The notes below the pieces were generated by a model. That model was not told the origin of the DNA, ran no database searches, and saw nothing but the letters and a program-made list of their open reading frames with translations. Position numbers and translations under genes: made by a program. From Candidatus Woesearchaeota archaeon (GTDB lineage: Archaea; Nanobdellota; Nanobdellia; Woesearchaeales; ARS49): DNA of 64,000 nucleotides. Shown here piece by piece: positions 49,281-58,107 of this stretch. Position 1 is the first letter of the stretch. Each line of letters opens with the position of its first letter. The DNA lies in NCBI GenBank assembly GCA_018302815.1, contig JAGVZE010000007.1, positions 230,993-294,992 of the forward strand, given 5' to 3'.

Positions 49281-49883
49281 CTAGTTTTCGTTCAGAACAA
49301 TCCTTGCATCAACAGCTCTGACAGTCTTATCATCGCACATCAAGGGATTGACATCGAGCTCTTTTAGTTCAGGCATCTTCTGCGGGAGTTTGCTAAGCTT
49401 CACCATAGCATCAATAAGAGCCTGCCTGTTCACCGGCTTTTTGCCACGAGCGCCATCAAGCAAAGATTTGCCTTTGAGCTCATCTAACATCTCTTTCGCG
49501 TCCTTCTCTGTTATAGGACACACGCGAAAGCTAACATCCTTGTAAACCTCAACGAAAATGCCGCCAAGACCTGCAAGCAAAACGTGGCCAAACGATGCGT
49601 CTTTCTTTATGCCAAGGAAAAACTCTATTCCTTCGATATATTCCTGAACGAGAACTTTGCCTCTCTTCACAAGCCTTGTGCCAGCCTGCCTCAATTCATT
49701 AGGGTCTCTTACTATTATAACTGCGCCGACTTCTGTTTTATGAACCGCTTTGGGCGAGATGAGCTTTAAAATAACAGGAAAACCGAACACTTTCGCTTTA
49801 CGCTCAACCTCGGCAAGCGACTTTGCTATCTCGTGCTTTGCTTTTGGAATGTTCAAAATGTCAAGAGCCTCGTCGAGCATCAT
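49281..49883 (-). CDS. acdB: ADP-forming acyl-CoA synthetase, beta (ATP-grasp) subunit
   Basis: A 200-residue ATP-grasp_5 domain: FPVILKLISPKAVHKTEVGAVI, VLVQEYIEGIEFFLGIKKDASFGHVLLAGLGGIFVE and DVNPLMCDDKTVRAVDARI. It forms the nucleotide site of acetyl-CoA synthetase (ADP-forming), which makes ATP from acyl-CoA with the alpha subunit encoded at 54545. It overlaps the MFS gene by 4 nt. The separated subunits fit the split arrangement of some archaea. Confidence 0.9.
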   Translation of the reverse strand: MMLDEALDILNIPKAKHEIAKSLAEVERKAKVFGFPVILKLISPKAVHKTEVGAVIIVRDPNELRQAGTRLVKRGKVLVQEYIEGIEFFLGIKKDASFGHVLLAGLGGIFVEVYKDVSFRVCPITEKDAKEMLDELKGKSLLDGARGKKPVNRQALIDAMVKLSKLPQKMPELKELDVNPLMCDDKTVRAVDARIVLNEN

Positions 49884-51085
49884 TTATCATCACCGGGAAC
49901 TCCGCGCAAACTCAACAAGCCAAGCGCAAAAAACACTATCAGCGAAATAAGCGCCGCAGGATAGCTCACCTTATGCGCGAGGAAACCAAAAACAATCGGG
50001 CCAAGAATGCCACTGAACTTGTTAGTAAGCTCCAAAAAGCCGAAAAACTGCCCGATATCCGCCTCTTTAACCAGTGAAAGCAACTTTGGACGCTGGGCTG
50101 TCCAAACAGTTCCCAACGCAGCTCCGCCAAGCATTCCTGCGAACACAAACATCCCAGCTGATTTGACGAACAAAAGCAACACAATGACTGCCATCCAAGC
50201 AAAACCCGCGATAACAAGAACTTTCTTCGGACCATATTTATCCACAACTGAACCTGCAACGAAACTTCCAATCACTGCCCCTACGCTTTGCAAAGTATAG
50301 ACAACGAAAAACGCTTTCACGCTCAAATTTATCTGCTGCTTGGCGAAAAGGAAGAGAAATAAGATTACTGCGTTGATAGCATTCGCGTACCAAAATTGGC
50401 TCATAAGGAACTTGAAGAACTGACGATGGTGATACACATTTTTTAACGTTTTTAGGACAGCGCGAACTGAAAGCAAAACATACTTTCCTGATGACTTCCA
50501 ATTTTGTCCGTTGCCCGGTTCTTTGATAACAAAAAACGTGACAAGAGAGAACGCGAAAAACATTATCGCTGTCGCGCCAAAAATCGCTCTTGCGCCCTCT
50601 GCGCTCTCCCAGCCAAGCATCATAAGGATGGGAGCTGCTATCGCGAGCGAAATGAGCGTTCCTATGTAGCCCATACCAATACCGATGCCTGAGACATTAC
50701 CTATCTCATTTTTCTTCGCGAGCGTCGGAAGAAGAGCGTTATACGTCGTTAGCGCGGCGTGATACGCGAAGTTCGCAAAGAATCCACATACTAACGCGAA
50801 CCCCAAAGGAACTGCCGCCACCAGCCACGTGAAAATACAACACACAATCGTAAAGAAAAACATGAACGGCAAACGACGCCCCATATGGTCACTCCAAGCG
50901 CCAATAACAGGCACGATGAGTCCAACCGCGAGCATGCTTAGACCAAATACAAGGCCTATCTGAAGCTCATTGCCACCTAAAAACTGTTTGACATAGAACG
51001 GGTAGAAGAATGTGACGAACAAAGCAGAGAATATAGTGTTAGCAAGGTCATACATACCCCAAGCGAACACCTCTTTTTTATTCAT
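49880..51085 (-). CDS. MFS transporter, UMF1/Atg22-like
   Basis: A 401-residue protein with about 12 membrane helices. It starts MNKKEVFAWGMYDLANTIFSALFVTFFYPF, the UMF1 family signature, and contains GAWSDHMGRRLPFM, the loop 2-3 MFS motif. A possible efflux or amino-acid exporter; substrate unknown. Co-transcribed with the acyl-CoA synthetase beta gene. Confidence 0.88.
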   Translation of the reverse strand: MNKKEVFAWGMYDLANTIFSALFVTFFYPFYVKQFLGGNELQIGLVFGLSMLAVGLIVPVIGAWSDHMGRRLPFMFFFTIVCCIFTWLVAAVPLGFALVCGFFANFAYHAALTTYNALLPTLAKKNEIGNVSGIGIGMGYIGTLISLAIAAPILMMLGWESAEGARAIFGATAIMFFAFSLVTFFVIKEPGNGQNWKSSGKYVLLSVRAVLKTLKNVYHHRQFFKFLMSQFWYANAINAVILFLFLFAKQQINLSVKAFFVVYTLQSVGAVIGSFVAGSVVDKYGPKKVLVIAGFAWMAVIVLLLFVKSAGMFVFAGMLGGAALGTVWTAQRPKLLSLVKEADIGQFFGFLELTNKFSGILGPIVFGFLAHKVSYPAALISLIVFFALGLLSLRGVPGDDK

Positions 51086-51177
51086 ATCTTTAGACTATAT
51101 ATCTGAGTTTTTAAACATTCGCACGCGCAAAGGCAATATGCGAAACACTTATTAACGCCCGCGAGGCATCAGAAAAT

Positions 51178-51714
51178 ATGGATTTGGAAAAAAGCATCGC
51201 AGGAAGGTACACATGGAGCGCAGATACACCTGCCTGCAGAGGGTACGTTCTATCAACAGGACTAAAGGAAGCGTTTCATAATGACTGTCAATTGGCAATA
51301 AGCAACCTTGTTTGCTGGCTAGATATGCACCGCAACACTGTATTTTTCGATCAATCGCAAGTTATAATCGCCGGAGTTTGGGGAGAACGCTCACAATTCC
51401 CTGGAAGATATGGCCGCGGAAATTTCCAACACGCATCCATGATCAGCGGATACGATAGAATGGCCGCGCTTATGAGCTACTGGCCAAAAGAAAACCCTGA
51501 ATTCGTCACCAGATGGCTCCTTCGCAATTCAGAAATAGTAGAACACGTAAACGGAGAAAAAGCGTATCACGGACTCCCTGAACCATTCACTACTGTCGTT
51601 CGGCTAGAAGAAGAGCAAAGAAAAAAAGCAGATGATTTATGGACGTATCTCATCAATCCTATACAAATCGACGGACTCGCTATTGATAAAATTTGCAGAG
51701 CGCGCCAGGCATAG
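51178..51714 (+). CDS. Hypothetical protein (178 residues)
   Basis: A soluble protein starting MDLEKSIAGRYTWSADTPACRG, with GVWGERSQFPGRYGRGNFQH and a charged helical C-terminus. I recognise no family and see no signal peptide. It ends directly against the convergent membrane protein gene. Confidence 0.55.
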   Translation: MDLEKSIAGRYTWSADTPACRGYVLSTGLKEAFHNDCQLAISNLVCWLDMHRNTVFFDQSQVIIAGVWGERSQFPGRYGRGNFQHASMISGYDRMAALMSYWPKENPEFVTRWLLRNSEIVEHVNGEKAYHGLPEPFTTVVRLEEEQRKKADDLWTYLINPIQIDGLAIDKICRARQA

Positions 51715-52146
51715 TTATTCTTTGAAAAAGCAAGATTTTATTTTCTTATATGACTCGTGTAGCGTGCAACTGAATAGATATGCGACCGTCAGATAAAAAG
51801 ATAGTGCGAGCAAAATGAACACGCCTCGAATACCATACTCGACAGGAACAGGGTATTTTCTTTTAATAATGTGCGTGGTTTCATTCGTGTAGATTCTTTC
51901 ATAAACAATGGAATCCGCCAACTCGTTTTGAATATAGAATGGATAGTAAGTACTTGTAACGATGGGCGCAAGTATATCATTGAGCGCACTTGGCTCGAAG
52001 CAAGATGGCGCAGCAACACAGAGGGCATTAGAAAGTACGTAGAGAAAAGAGATAAAATTGAGCGTTATAACAATTAATAGGATTATCAATTTACTCGCAT
52101 TAGGCTTATTCAAACCACTCCAACCGGATTTTTCCCTTAACGCCAT
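51715..52146 (-). CDS. Membrane protein with two transmembrane segments
   Basis: A 143-residue protein with hydrophobic helices near residues 20-48 (LIILLIVITLNFISFLYVL) and 108-128 (GVFILLALSFYLTVAYLF). An extracytoplasmic loop of about 60 residues with two Cys lies between. No family recognised. Confidence 0.55.
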   Translation of the reverse strand: MALREKSGWSGLNKPNASKLIILLIVITLNFISFLYVLSNALCVAAPSCFEPSALNDILAPIVTSTYYPFYIQNELADSIVYERIYTNETTHIIKRKYPVPVEYGIRGVFILLALSFYLTVAYLFSCTLHESYKKIKSCFFKE

Positions 52147-52165
52147 CAGTTATGTGTTCGGTCTT

Positions 52166-52366
52166 TCATTTAATAAACTTCTTACGTGAATTCTTGTGGT
52201 TGCGCTTTTGTTGGTGCAGTCTTCCTATCTCTGATAGAGGTTGCTTCTTCCAAACCACAAAGTTGCGCACTTCTTTCGCTATTTCTTTTTTTGACTTTGG
52301 AGTTTTGATGACGTGATCTTTTTTAAAATCAACCCACACCTGCCACCCGCTTTTTCTTTTCGTCAT
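52166..52366 (-). CDS. Small basic protein (66 residues)
   Basis: The protein starts MTKRKSGWQVWVDFKKDHVIK, is Lys-rich, and has a helical KKEIAKEVRNFVVWKKQPL segment. It lies 20 nt upstream of the two-helix membrane protein gene. It may be a nucleic-acid-binding peptide; not recognised. Confidence 0.45.
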   Translation of the reverse strand: MTKRKSGWQVWVDFKKDHVIKTPKSKKEIAKEVRNFVVWKKQPLSEIGRLHQQKRNHKNSRKKFIK

Positions 52367-52532
52367 ACAAAACCAGCCCTAATAAACGCAGTGCTGCTCA
52401 TATTATTTCCCTGATGCCAGTACATGAATAAATTTTCGGTCCTGAACGGTATTGGTTATGTAGTGAATCAGTTGCGACCTTAGCAACCTTTTTATATACT
52501 CTTCCAGACTATAAGACCTGAAAAGAGGGACT

Positions 52533-53132
52533 ATGGTTTATTTCATCACAAAGCGCATATTCTGGCCACTCATACGGCTATTTGTCAAAGAGCTTAGCGG
52601 GCTTGAGAATCTGCCTGACAAGAAATGTCTTTACGTCTTCAACCACCAAAGCTACCTTGACGGATTTCTAGTCCCCATGATGATAGCCTGGCACAAGAAC
52701 AAGAAAATATACACTTTCGCCACAACACGAGAAACATTCAGCGGAGCGATATGGAGCGCGCTATTCAACCATTTCGGCGCCATACGAATAGGAGGAAGCC
52801 TCGATAAAGCGTTTGAAAAGTTCAATCAAGGATACAGCCTTGCCATCGCGCCAGAAGGACAAAGAAGCTTTTTTGATAGGATAGAAGAAGTGCACCACAG
52901 CGGAGCCGGAGTCATCGCGCTCAAAACACAATGCCCAATCGTTCCAATCTACATTCACACTTTTACTTTCTGGAACAGATTCCAACTATTCATAAATTTC
53001 AAGCGAAACATAACAATACGAATCGGAAAACCGAAAATATACACTGCCAAACTCACAAAAGCGAATGCGATGAAAACCACACGGCAAATAATGAAGGAGG
53101 TCGCCAAACTTGAACGAACATCTAACGCTTAG
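52533..53132 (+). CDS. PlsC-like lysophospholipid/glycerolphosphate acyltransferase
   Basis: A 199-residue acyltransferase with the catalytic FNHQSYLDGFL (HX4D) near residues 36-46 and APEGQRSFFD near 108-117, followed by AGVIALKTQCPIVPIYI, all PlsC family motifs. In bacteria this fold acylates glycerol phosphates; archaea mostly lack fatty acyl lipids, so the substrate is uncertain. It overlaps the next gene, an acyl-AMP ligase, by 23 nt. GAGGGACT precedes the ATG. Confidence 0.88.
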   Translation: MVYFITKRIFWPLIRLFVKELSGLENLPDKKCLYVFNHQSYLDGFLVPMMIAWHKNKKIYTFATTRETFSGAIWSALFNHFGAIRIGGSLDKAFEKFNQGYSLAIAPEGQRSFFDRIEEVHHSGAGVIALKTQCPIVPIYIHTFTFWNRFQLFINFKRNITIRIGKPKIYTAKLTKANAMKTTRQIMKEVAKLERTSNA

Positions 53133-54564
53133 CCAACTCAAACGCTACAGCTTTCGCAAAATAGAAAGACTGCAAAACTTGAGATTGCGCGCTGTGTGCA
53201 AACACATTTTGCCAGCGACGCCATTTTATCGTTCACTCTTCGAAGCGTACGGCGTAGCCTTCAATTCTATACGCACTATTGAAGATTGGCACATGCAAGG
53301 TCTTCCGCTCATAAAAAAATCAGCATACCTCAAAAGACCGCAAGATTTCGTCGTACAACCAGATAAGGCGCACGTATTCTCCTCACACTTGTCTTATCTT
53401 CTAAGTCTTGAAGAATACCGAAGCGCGCTCGACCTCATATTATTACCAAATAAACGAGAATTGCTCAAACAATATTACCAGCCAAAAATGCTAATATTCT
53501 CAGGAGGAACTGAAACCGGAAATCCAACTCCTGCCCTGCTCACACCACAACAAAAATTCAACACTCTCGGAGGCGTGCTTGGCATAATAGGCGAACTTCT
53601 GCTCTCGCGCTTTGGAACAGCCCAAACAACCGGAATGAACGTCTTTCCATACGCTCCGCACCTTGGCTGGCACGCCGTCCACCAAGCACTGGATATGCAC
53701 GCAGATTTGAACCTGAACACCGCAGCAGGGGGCGCAATGCCAACTGAACGCCTAGTCAAACTCGCAGGCAAAACAAAACCCAACATAATCTGCGGAATGA
53801 ATGAATACCTGCGCAACCGATTCTTACCACTCGCGATAAAAGAAAACATCAAACTCCCAGAAACAGTCCTTTTCATCAACGGAGCGCAAAAAATGATAGA
53901 CGCGGAACGAAGACAAATCGAAGAATTAAGCAAAAAACTAGGAGTCACAAACCCAATAGTGCTTGACTTCTACGGAGCCTCTGAACTTAAAACCGCGCTA
54001 ATGCCAGAATGCCAAAGCGGTTCAGGATTCCACCACATAGCGCCGCTTTCAAGCATCGTAGATACCGTGACGGCGAAGCCAAGCGGAAAAGACATAATTG
54101 ATAACTGGGACTTCGCTGTCAATGGATACGGCGTAACTTGGAACATAGACGGAGCGGGAACAATGCTATCCGGCTATTTTCTAGGAGACGTATTCGAACG
54201 AGTCGAAAATAGCCAATGCCCCCATTGCAAGCTTAATGTAAAGCGCATATTCGAAGTTAGCCGCATACGAGACGTTCAAGCGCAAATCGGACTTACAGGC
54301 GCAGTAGAAGCAAAACTCAAAGGAGCCAAGATAAACCTTGCAGCGTACCGCGAAGAAGCGCTAAGCGTCAAAGAAGTCAAAGAAGTCCAAGTCGTACTAC
54401 GCGGAAAAACACTCGAACTAAGATTCGTAGCCGATAATCCCTCGCGCGCTAAAAAAGAATTAGAGACGCTCTTCAAAAGCGCGGAAATAAAACCAAAACT
54501 AGTTCCAACCACATACGAAAAACTCAAAGGAGACAAGCTCAAATATGAACCCATCAAGCCTTGA
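53110..54564 (+). CDS. PaaK-like AMP-forming acyl-CoA ligase
   Basis: A 484-residue member of the phenylacetate-CoA ligase/F390 synthetase branch of adenylating enzymes. It has the P-loop-like SGGTETGNPTPAL near residue 137, FYGASELKT near 293, and GYFLGDVFERV followed by a CPHC pair near 377. It should activate a carboxylic acid with ATP. The start is TTG preceded by an excellent AAGGAGGTCG site inside the acyltransferase gene. Between the acyltransferase and acdA, it suggests a pathway for acyl activation and transfer. Confidence 0.85.
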   Translation: MNEHLTLSQLKRYSFRKIERLQNLRLRAVCKHILPATPFYRSLFEAYGVAFNSIRTIEDWHMQGLPLIKKSAYLKRPQDFVVQPDKAHVFSSHLSYLLSLEEYRSALDLILLPNKRELLKQYYQPKMLIFSGGTETGNPTPALLTPQQKFNTLGGVLGIIGELLLSRFGTAQTTGMNVFPYAPHLGWHAVHQALDMHADLNLNTAAGGAMPTERLVKLAGKTKPNIICGMNEYLRNRFLPLAIKENIKLPETVLFINGAQKMIDAERRQIEELSKKLGVTNPIVLDFYGASELKTALMPECQSGSGFHHIAPLSSIVDTVTAKPSGKDIIDNWDFAVNGYGVTWNIDGAGTMLSGYFLGDVFERVENSQCPHCKLNVKRIFEVSRIRDVQAQIGLTGAVEAKLKGAKINLAAYREEALSVKEVKEVQVVLRGKTLELRFVADNPSRAKKELETLFKSAEIKPKLVPTTYEKLKGDKLKYEPIKP

Positions 54565-55903
54565 GCCGTTCTTTCACGCAAAACGAATTGCAATAATAGG
54601 AGCTAGCCGTGAAAGCGGAAAAATCGGCAACACCATACTCAAACAACTTCTTGGCAAAGGACTTAATTTGTATCCAGTAAATCCAAATGCCGAAGACATC
54701 TTAGGGCTCAAATGCTATCCAAGCATACTCGACATAAAAGATACTGTTGAACTTGCAGTCATAGCGACACCAGGACAGACAGTTCCCGCGCTACTTGACC
54801 AATTAGGCAAGAAAAAAATCAGGCACGCAATAATCATCAGCGCAGGATTCAAAGAAACAGGCAATCAAAAACTCGAAAAAGACCTACAAGACAAACTCAA
54901 AGGCAACAACGTCCTTGCAATCGGACCCAACTGCCTTGGCGTATTCGATGCGCACACCAAATTGGATACCTTGTTCCTACCTAAAGAGCGACTGATGAGG
55001 CCAAAAGCAGGCACGATAAGCTTTCTAACACAAAGCGGAGCCACAGGAAGCGCGATACTAGATTTGGCAGCGTACTCCAATTACGGCTTTGCCAAGTTTG
55101 TAAGCTATGGAAATGCGGCTAATTTGGATGAGACCGATTTGCTTGAATATTTGATTTCTGACCCTGATACAAAAATCATTTGTATGTACGTCGAAGGAAT
55201 CAAACGCGGACGCGAGTTTTTGGAAATCGCACGCGCGAGCAAAAAACCAATCCTTGCAATCAAAGGAGGAACGACTGAAGCTGGAAGCCGTGCCGCTCAA
55301 AGCCACACGGGAAGCCTTGCTGGCTCAGCTGAAATATATTTTGGCGCGTTCAACCAAGCAGGCATTGTTACGGCCCACAGCATCGAAGAACTCTTTGATT
55401 ACATGCGAATATTCGAAAAAACCAAACAAAAACCAGCAGGCAAACGCGTCCAAATAATAACCAACGGCGGAGGGTATGGAATACTGACTGCAGACGCCTG
55501 TGTACGCAACGGGCTATCGCTTCCAACACCCGGCAAATCGGTCAAGGCGCTCAAAAAAGAATTTCCTTCCACAGTCACAGTTGGAAACCCAATTGATCTA
55601 CTCGGCGATGCGACTGTTGAAAGATATCGATTAGCACTCGAAGCTGCAATAGAAGATGACGCTTCTGATTCAATCATCGTATTGGCATTGACGCAGGTTC
55701 CGCTCTTGAATGAGCAACTTGTGGAAGTGGTGCGCGAAGCTAACAACAAAAGCCACAAGCCAATCGTTCTTGTTACAACAGGAAGCGAATACGCGCAGCA
55801 CCTAAAGAAGAAATTTGAAGACACTGGAATTGCTTGCTATGATTTCCCGGAAAACGCAGCGAGGGCGCTAGCGGCGTATGTGAAGTTCTGGACGAGAAAA
55901 TAG
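54545..55903 (+). CDS. acdA: ADP-forming acyl-CoA synthetase, alpha (CoA-binding) subunit
   Basis: A 452-residue protein: the CoA-binding Rossmann domain (RIAIIGASRESGKIGNTILKQL), the IGPNCLGVFD segment, the succinyl-CoA-ligase-like domain TISFLTQSGATGSAILDLAAY, and the active-site His region SHTGSLAGSAEIYFGAF. With the ATP-grasp subunit at 49281 it would convert acyl-CoA, ADP and phosphate to acid, CoA and ATP. It overlaps the PaaK-like ligase by 20 nt. Confidence 0.92.
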   Translation: MNPSSLEPFFHAKRIAIIGASRESGKIGNTILKQLLGKGLNLYPVNPNAEDILGLKCYPSILDIKDTVELAVIATPGQTVPALLDQLGKKKIRHAIIISAGFKETGNQKLEKDLQDKLKGNNVLAIGPNCLGVFDAHTKLDTLFLPKERLMRPKAGTISFLTQSGATGSAILDLAAYSNYGFAKFVSYGNAANLDETDLLEYLISDPDTKIICMYVEGIKRGREFLEIARASKKPILAIKGGTTEAGSRAAQSHTGSLAGSAEIYFGAFNQAGIVTAHSIEELFDYMRIFEKTKQKPAGKRVQIITNGGGYGILTADACVRNGLSLPTPGKSVKALKKEFPSTVTVGNPIDLLGDATVERYRLALEAAIEDDASDSIIVLALTQVPLLNEQLVEVVREANNKSHKPIVLVTTGSEYAQHLKKKFEDTGIACYDFPENAARALAAYVKFWTRK

Positions 55904-55905
55904 AC

Positions 55906-57060
55906 TCATTTGTTTTTAACGAATTTTTCAAGCCTATCCAGCGCTTTCTCAATAATGGGAAGCTTTGTTGCGAAACTGCATCGAATGTAGCCTTTTCCAG
56001 CATCACCAAAATCAGTTCCCGGAACAACAGCAACTTTCGCCTTTTTTAAAAGCTCAAAAGCGAATCTTCTACTGTCATTTGTCAAGTGCTTAACATTGCT
56101 GAACGTGTAAAACGCGCCTTTAGGATTCGGAGTCGAAAGACCCATTTCGTTCAGCCTTGGAACGATGACTTTTCTTCGTTTATCGTATTCTTTCACCATA
56201 GCGTCAGTGTATTTCTTTGGAAGCGAAAGCGCCTTGATGCCAAGCTTTTGGCTAATAGTTGGCGCGCAAATAGTGGAATAAATGTGAGTCTTTTTGATAG
56301 CCTCTGCCGCAGCTTTGGATCCAACAACGTATCCTAATCTAAAACCGCACATCGCGTAAGTCTTTGAAAAAGATTGGAACGTGAGCACGCGGTCCTTCAT
56401 ACCATTAAGGCTTGCGAAACTGATATGTTTTGCACCATCGTAAGTAATTTTTTCATAAGCCTCATCGGAGAAAATGGTCAGGTTGTTTTCTATTGCGATA
56501 TCGGCAATTTCTTCCATGGTTTTTCTTTTTAGAACATTGCCTGTTGGGTTCGCTGGACTATTGAGTATGATGACTTTCGTCTTCTTCGGGTCAATTTGCT
56601 TTCGAATCTCATCAGGACTGGGCTCGAAATCAGCTTCTTCATTCAATTCAAAAAATCTTGGAGACGCGCTCAGCAGTTCAATAGTTGGCAGAAACGCCAT
56701 ATAGCTCGGATTAGGAATGAGCACTTGTTCGGAAACATCAAGAAGCGACATCGATGCTAAAAGCAAAGCTTCCTGACTGCCTGATGTCACAACCACGTTT
56801 TCAGGATCTGCGGTTATTTTGTTATCTCTTCTAAGTTTTCTGCAAATAGCTTCTCTTAATTCTATTAAGCCGCCAGCAGGAGAATAATGATTGCACTTGT
56901 CCGCAAGACGCTTTATTTGCGCTATGAGCGGTTTTGGAAGGTCAAAATCAGGTTCTCCCGGGCCCAGCGAAAGAATACTCTTATCCTCAACCATTATCTC
57001 AATAAGCTTCTCAATAGCCTGCTCAGGAAGCTGACGCTCGCGCTCGGATATGTGCACCAT
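55906..57060 (-). CDS. PLP-dependent class I/II aminotransferase
   Basis: A 384-residue fold-type I aminotransferase with ILSLGPGEPDFDLP, HYSPAGGLIELREAI, ILNSPANPTGNVL, FSDEAYEKITYDG and the PLP lysine in QSFSKTYAMCGFRLGYVVG. It transfers amino groups between amino acids and 2-oxo acids; the aspartate or aromatic type cannot be separated by eye. The ATG at 57060 is preferred because the TATA element (CTTTTTATAC on the minus strand) lies near 57092. Confidence 0.93.
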   Translation of the reverse strand: MVHISERERQLPEQAIEKLIEIMVEDKSILSLGPGEPDFDLPKPLIAQIKRLADKCNHYSPAGGLIELREAICRKLRRDNKITADPENVVVTSGSQEALLLASMSLLDVSEQVLIPNPSYMAFLPTIELLSASPRFFELNEEADFEPSPDEIRKQIDPKKTKVIILNSPANPTGNVLKRKTMEEIADIAIENNLTIFSDEAYEKITYDGAKHISFASLNGMKDRVLTFQSFSKTYAMCGFRLGYVVGSKAAAEAIKKTHIYSTICAPTISQKLGIKALSLPKKYTDAMVKEYDKRRKVIVPRLNEMGLSTPNPKGAFYTFSNVKHLTNDSRRFAFELLKKAKVAVVPGTDFGDAGKGYIRCSFATKLPIIEKALDRLEKFVKNK

Positions 57061-57156
57061 CTTTTTCAAGAAGAACAATAGGTGGGGAGTATAAAAAGGT
57101 TCAGGAACGGACCTTATTCAGTCAGGTTTAAGTAGTTTTATTCCGTTTCACTAAGA

Positions 57157-58080
57157 ATGGCGTTTTCCAGAAAAATCATTTCAAAAATCCTTCTTCAGAA
57201 CGAAATACCTCTTACCAGTATAAGAAAAATAGACATCGGTTTTAGGAATGAAGTATATCAAATAAACGAGAATTATATTCTCAAAATCTGCAAAGCGGAC
57301 GAATCCTCATTCAAAAAAGAGCTCTTGCTCTATTCTTTTCTGAGAAATAAGCTGCCAGTGCCGGACGTGGTGTTTTCTGATTTCTCAAAAAAAGAGTTGA
57401 AGCGTCCATTCGCAGTCTATAGAAAAATACCCGGAGCAAATCTGTATTCTCGTTGGCACCTTTTTACTGACGTCCGAAGAAGAGAGATTGTAAGACAAAT
57501 ATGCGCTATGCTGCGGTCTCTTAACGATATTTCTTTAGCGGATATTTCAAAAGCAGTCAAGTTCGAGAAGAAAATTAATTGGCACGATAAGATACTCTCT
57601 CAAATAGCGGGCAATCTGAGCAAGCTGAAATCAGCGAAAATACTTCCTCCGAAGCTCTTACTTCGCGTGAAAACATTTGTTCAGAAACATCACCCTGCCC
57701 TCAAGCAGCAAAAATTAGGTTTGGTACATTATGACATACACTTTGATAATATTCTAGTGCGCGGCGCTGAAGTGATTGGAATATTGGATTTTGAGGATGT
57801 CGATGTGATGTCCATAGACTACATTCTGGACACTATCAAGCGTATGGTTGATCATCCAAAAATCTACGCCGCCTCAAAATATGAGAAATTCGTCAAGAAG
57901 AAAGACTACGCTCAACTCATAACTTGGTTCAGAGAATTCTATCCAGAATTATTTGACTTTGATAATCTTGACAAGCGACTTGCGCTTTACGCGTTAGAAT
58001 ACGACTTGGGACTTCTTTTGAAATTCCCAAAATCCACCAGCTTGAAGCGCCGCTTGTTGAAAACGCTTGCTCTGACTTGA
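57157..58080 (+). CDS. Aminoglycoside phosphotransferase (APH)-family kinase
   Basis: A 307-residue kinase-like protein with an N-lobe Lys (YILKICKADESSFKKELLLY), the catalytic loop LVHYDIHFDNILV and the metal-binding GILDFEDVDV. APH-fold enzymes phosphorylate small hydroxylated molecules such as sugars, choline or antibiotics; the substrate is unknown. Monocistronic, convergent with the NDH-2 gene. Confidence 0.87.
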   Translation: MAFSRKIISKILLQNEIPLTSIRKIDIGFRNEVYQINENYILKICKADESSFKKELLLYSFLRNKLPVPDVVFSDFSKKELKRPFAVYRKIPGANLYSRWHLFTDVRRREIVRQICAMLRSLNDISLADISKAVKFEKKINWHDKILSQIAGNLSKLKSAKILPPKLLLRVKTFVQKHHPALKQQKLGLVHYDIHFDNILVRGAEVIGILDFEDVDVMSIDYILDTIKRMVDHPKIYAASKYEKFVKKKDYAQLITWFREFYPELFDFDNLDKRLALYALEYDLGLLLKFPKSTSLKRRLLKTLALT

Positions 58081-58107
58081 CTGTAATTAGAAGAGAAACC
58101 GCTCGCA

